DNA of 64,000 nt, from contig NZ_LKHP01000001.1 of assembly GCF_001440545.1 (NCBI RefSeq), positions 272,272 to 336,271 of the forward strand, in the 5' to 3' direction. Shown here one piece after another: positions 62,358 through 64,000 of this stretch (position 1 is the stretch's first letter; the number at the start of each line of letters is the position of its first letter). The position numbers were made by a program, and so were the translations under genes. The stretch comes from Caloramator mitchellensis. GTDB taxonomy: Bacteria; Bacillota; Clostridia; Clostridiales; Caloramatoraceae. The notes under the pieces are model-generated. The model saw only the letters and a program-made list of their open reading frames with translations. It searched no databases and was not told the DNA's origin.

Positions 62358-62699
62358 TTGGTAACTTCTCAAAGTATAGCGTATTTTATTTCAAATGCGG
62401 CTTCAAATAAGAAGGCTAGAGATGTTAGAATATTAAATGTTATGCATCTTAGCCCAATTGCTGATTATTTTGTTGTTTGTAGTGCAAGTTCAACTGTTCA
62501 TGTTAAGGCAATAGCAGATGAGATTGAGGATAAGATGGCGGAAAAGGGGTATGATTTAAAGCATAAAGAAGGCTATAATTCAGCAAGGTGGATACTTCTT
62601 GATTATGGTGATGTGATAGTTCATGTATTCCACAATGAAGACAGGGATTTTTATGATATTGAAAGGCTTTGGGCTGATGCAATAGCAGTTAATGTATAA
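62358..62699 (+). CDS. rsfS: Ribosome silencing factor RsfS
   Basis: 113 residues from a TTG start behind AAGGAGGT. RsfS/Iojap motifs: DYFVVCSASSTVHVKAIADEI, DYGDVIVHVFHNEDRDFYDIERLWADA. Binds L14 and blocks subunit joining under starvation. Sits in the usual nadD-yqeK-LCP-rsfS order. Confidence 0.94.
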   Translation: MVTSQSIAYFISNAASNKKARDVRILNVMHLSPIADYFVVCSASSTVHVKAIADEIEDKMAEKGYDLKHKEGYNSARWILLDYGDVIVHVFHNEDRDFYDIERLWADAIAVNV

Positions 62700-62703
62700 A
62701 CCT

Positions 62704-62732
62704 TTGACATTTATCCATTAATAATATATAAT
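62704..62732 (+). promoter_or_regulatory. leuS T-box promoter
   Basis: Full consensus: TTGACA (62704-62709), 17-base spacer, TATAAT (62727-62732). Confidence 0.85.
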
Positions 62733-62738
62733 ATACCA

Positions 62739-62950
62739 TAAATTTAATATTTCAGCATATTAAGGAGTAGTAGATTGAAACGGCATAAAGAGAGCTGGTG
62801 GTTGGTGCAAACCAGTATGCACGTCAATCGAACTCGCCTTTGAAAAATTATGCAGGGAGACCTTTATCAAAATTAAGAGGGCTTTTCGCCAATTAGGGTG
62901 GTACCGCGGGTTCCCCGTCCCTAAGGGATGAGGAGCCCTTTATTTTATAT
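62739..62950 (+). promoter_or_regulatory. T-box leader (leucine) of leuS
   Basis: Stem I with AGAGAGCTGGTGGTTGG and the specifier region GAACTCGCC (codon CTC, Leu, at 62833-62835); the conserved T-box AGGGTGGTACCGCGG (62895-62909) with a TGGT bulge that pairs with tRNA ACCA; and a terminator GGG..CCCGTCCC-TAA-GGGAT..GGAGCCC (62908-62938) followed by TTTATTTT. Uncharged tRNA-Leu(GAG), encoded at 34311, would stabilise the antiterminator and allow leuS transcription. Confidence 0.93.
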
Positions 62951-62967
62951 ATATCAGGAGGTGTATT

Positions 62968-64000
62968 ATGGCTTTTTATGACTATTTAGAAATCGAAAAG
63001 AAATGGCAAAATCTTTGGGAATCAAAAAACAATTTTCATGGTGTTGATTTTTCAGAAAAAGAAAAATACTATATGCTAGTAATGTTTCCTTATCCATCAG
63101 GAAGACTCCATATGGGGCATGTAAGAAATTATTCGATAGGGGATGTAATAGCGAGGTTTAAAAGAATGCAGGGATATAACGTATTACATCCAATTGGATT
63201 TGATGCATTTGGACTTCCAGCAGAAAATGCAGCAATAAAGCATGGGACTCCTCCAAAGGATTGGACCATAAATAATATGGAGGAAATGGAAAAACAGTTA
63301 AAGTCACTTGGAATCAGCTATGACTGGGAGAGAGAAGTTAAAACATGCTTGCCAGATTATTATAAATGGACTCAGTGGATGTTCCTTCAAATGTATAAAA
63401 ATGGTCTTGCATATAAGAAAAAATCGTTTGTAAATTGGTGTCCATCCTGTCAGACAGTTCTTGCAAACGAACAGGTAGTTAATGGCAAGTGCGAGAGATG
63501 CGGAACTGATGTTGGGAAGAAAAATCTTGAACAATGGTATTTTAAAATAACTGATTATGCAGACAGATTATTAAAGGACATTGAAAAGCTGAAGGGATGG
63601 CCAGATAAGGTTAAGACAATGCAGGAAAATTGGATAGGAAAGAGCGAGGGTGCTCAAATTCAATTTGGAATAGAAGGTAGAGAAGAAAGGATAACGATAT
63701 TTACTACAAGACCTGATACAATATTTGGAGTAACCTATGTTGTGTTAGCACCTGAACATCCGCTCGTGAAGGAACTTGTCAAAGGAACAGAATACGAAAA
63801 TAGTGTAAATGAATTCGTCCAAAAAATGCAGTTTATGAATGAAATTGCGAGAACTTCAAGCGAAACAGAAAAAGAAGGAGTATTTACAGGTGCTTATGCC
63901 ATAAATCCACTGAATAACGAAAGGATTCCTATTTGGATAGCCAACTACGTATTAATGGATTATGGAACAGGTGCTGTTATGGCGGTTCCTGCACACGATG
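62968..64000 (+). CDS. leuS: Leucyl-tRNA synthetase, 5' part (runs off the window)
   Basis: Class I aminoacyl-tRNA synthetase charging tRNA-Leu. 344 codons are visible, open to the window end. Seen: the HIGH-type motif [15 protein letters not shown] (HMGH), [13 protein letters not shown], a zinc-finger insertion CPSCQ...CERCG, and the start of the CP1 editing domain ([12 protein letters not shown] near residue 250, [10 protein letters not shown] at the end). The KMSKS part lies outside. AGGAGGTG precedes the ATG. Controlled by the T-box immediately upstream. Confidence 0.97.
   Translation, partial: MAFYDYLEIEKKWQNLWESKNNFHGVDFSEKEKYYMLVMFPYPSGRLHMGHVRNYSIGDVIARFKRMQGYNVLHPIGFDAFGLPAENAAIKHGTPPKDWTINNMEEMEKQLKSLGISYDWEREVKTCLPDYYKWTQWMFLQMYKNGLAYKKKSFVNWCPSCQTVLANEQVVNGKCERCGTDVGKKNLEQWYFKITDYADRLLKDIEKLKGWPDKVKTMQENWIGKSEGAQIQFGIEGREERITIFTTRPDTIFGVTYVVLAPEHPLVKELVKGTEYENSVNEFVQKMQFMNEIARTSSETEKEGVFTGAYAINPLNNERIPIWIANYVLMDYGTGAVMAVPAHD

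Noticed and set aside
1..64000. CRISPR arrays, insertion sequences, integrons or prophage
   Set aside because: No regular direct repeats with spacers and no transposase or integrase frames were seen anywhere; the gene order is that of a stable core chromosome.

Overview
The window reads as a low-GC, Gram-positive, anaerobic Clostridia chromosome (Clostridiaceae, Caloramator-like as a guess). Evidence for this: strong AT bias, GGAGG-type ribosome binding sites, a trimeric NAD-linked [FeFe]-hydrogenase with its maturases, ATP-type PEP carboxykinase, GlpX-type fructose bisphosphatase, Spo0B-like and SpoIVFA-like genes, T-box and c-di-AMP riboswitches, and the conserved clostridial run maf-radC-mreBCD-pbp2-minCDE-rodA-...-rplU-rpmA-obg-yhbY-nadD-yqeK-LCP-rsfS-leuS. 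It is core chromosome. I see no prophage, insertion sequence or CRISPR array.

Region by region. 1-6.3 kb: glucan phosphorylase behind a LacI-type operator, a stand-alone molybdopterin oxidoreductase, an unknown TPR-like protein and a DUF362 protein. 6.3-14.9 kb: mixed-strand housekeeping and sensing genes (pncB, an RNA m5C methyltransferase, a chemoreceptor, an FtsH protease, rnhA, pckA). 15-17.5 kb: yaaR, 6S RNA, tRNA-Glu, a holin-like membrane protein and glpX. 17.46-20.6 kb: a hydrogenase-maturation operon (TM1266-type regulator, hydG, hydF) preceded by its own promoter and a structured leader ending in an intrinsic terminator. 20.7-23.2 kb, opposite strand: mtnP-mtnA-class II aldolase, the gene set of the DHAP shunt that salvages methylthioadenosine and 5'-deoxyadenosine. 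23.3-30.4 kb: small housekeeping genes, tRNA-Leu(CAA), aroC, an ECF sigma factor and its probable anti-sigma factor. 30.5-36.4 kb: polA, coaE, a lytic transglycosylase, tRNA-Leu(GAG), GNAT and LUD proteins, and a c-di-AMP riboswitch with an NlpC/P60 hydrolase. 37.2-42.2 kb: the electron-bifurcating-type hydrogenase operon (HydC/NuoE-like, ATPase-domain protein, 2Fe-2S ferredoxin, HydB, HydA). 42.4-56.9 kb: cell shape, cell division and sporulation-linked genes. 56.9-64 kb: ribosome, GTPase and NAD genes, ending in a Leu T-box and the 5' part of leuS.

How the genes fit together. HydG and HydF mature the HydA encoded 20 kb downstream. HydG is a radical SAM enzyme releasing 5'-deoxyadenosine, which the adjacent mtn-aldolase set could recycle to DHAP. 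tRNA-Leu(GAG) matches the CTC specifier of the leuS T-box. The most novel-looking element is the terminator/antiterminator leader upstream of the TM1266-hydG-hydF operon. Secondary points: ribosomal protein L27 lacks the Firmicute N-terminal extension and the prp protease gene is missing from its usual place; a Spo0B-like gene sits next to obg; a SpoIVFA-like dead LytM protein has no SpoIVFB beside it; and a family of similar intergenic palindromes runs through the window.

All starts were chosen by ribosome binding site and family length. Coordinates of RNA elements are approximate at their ends.
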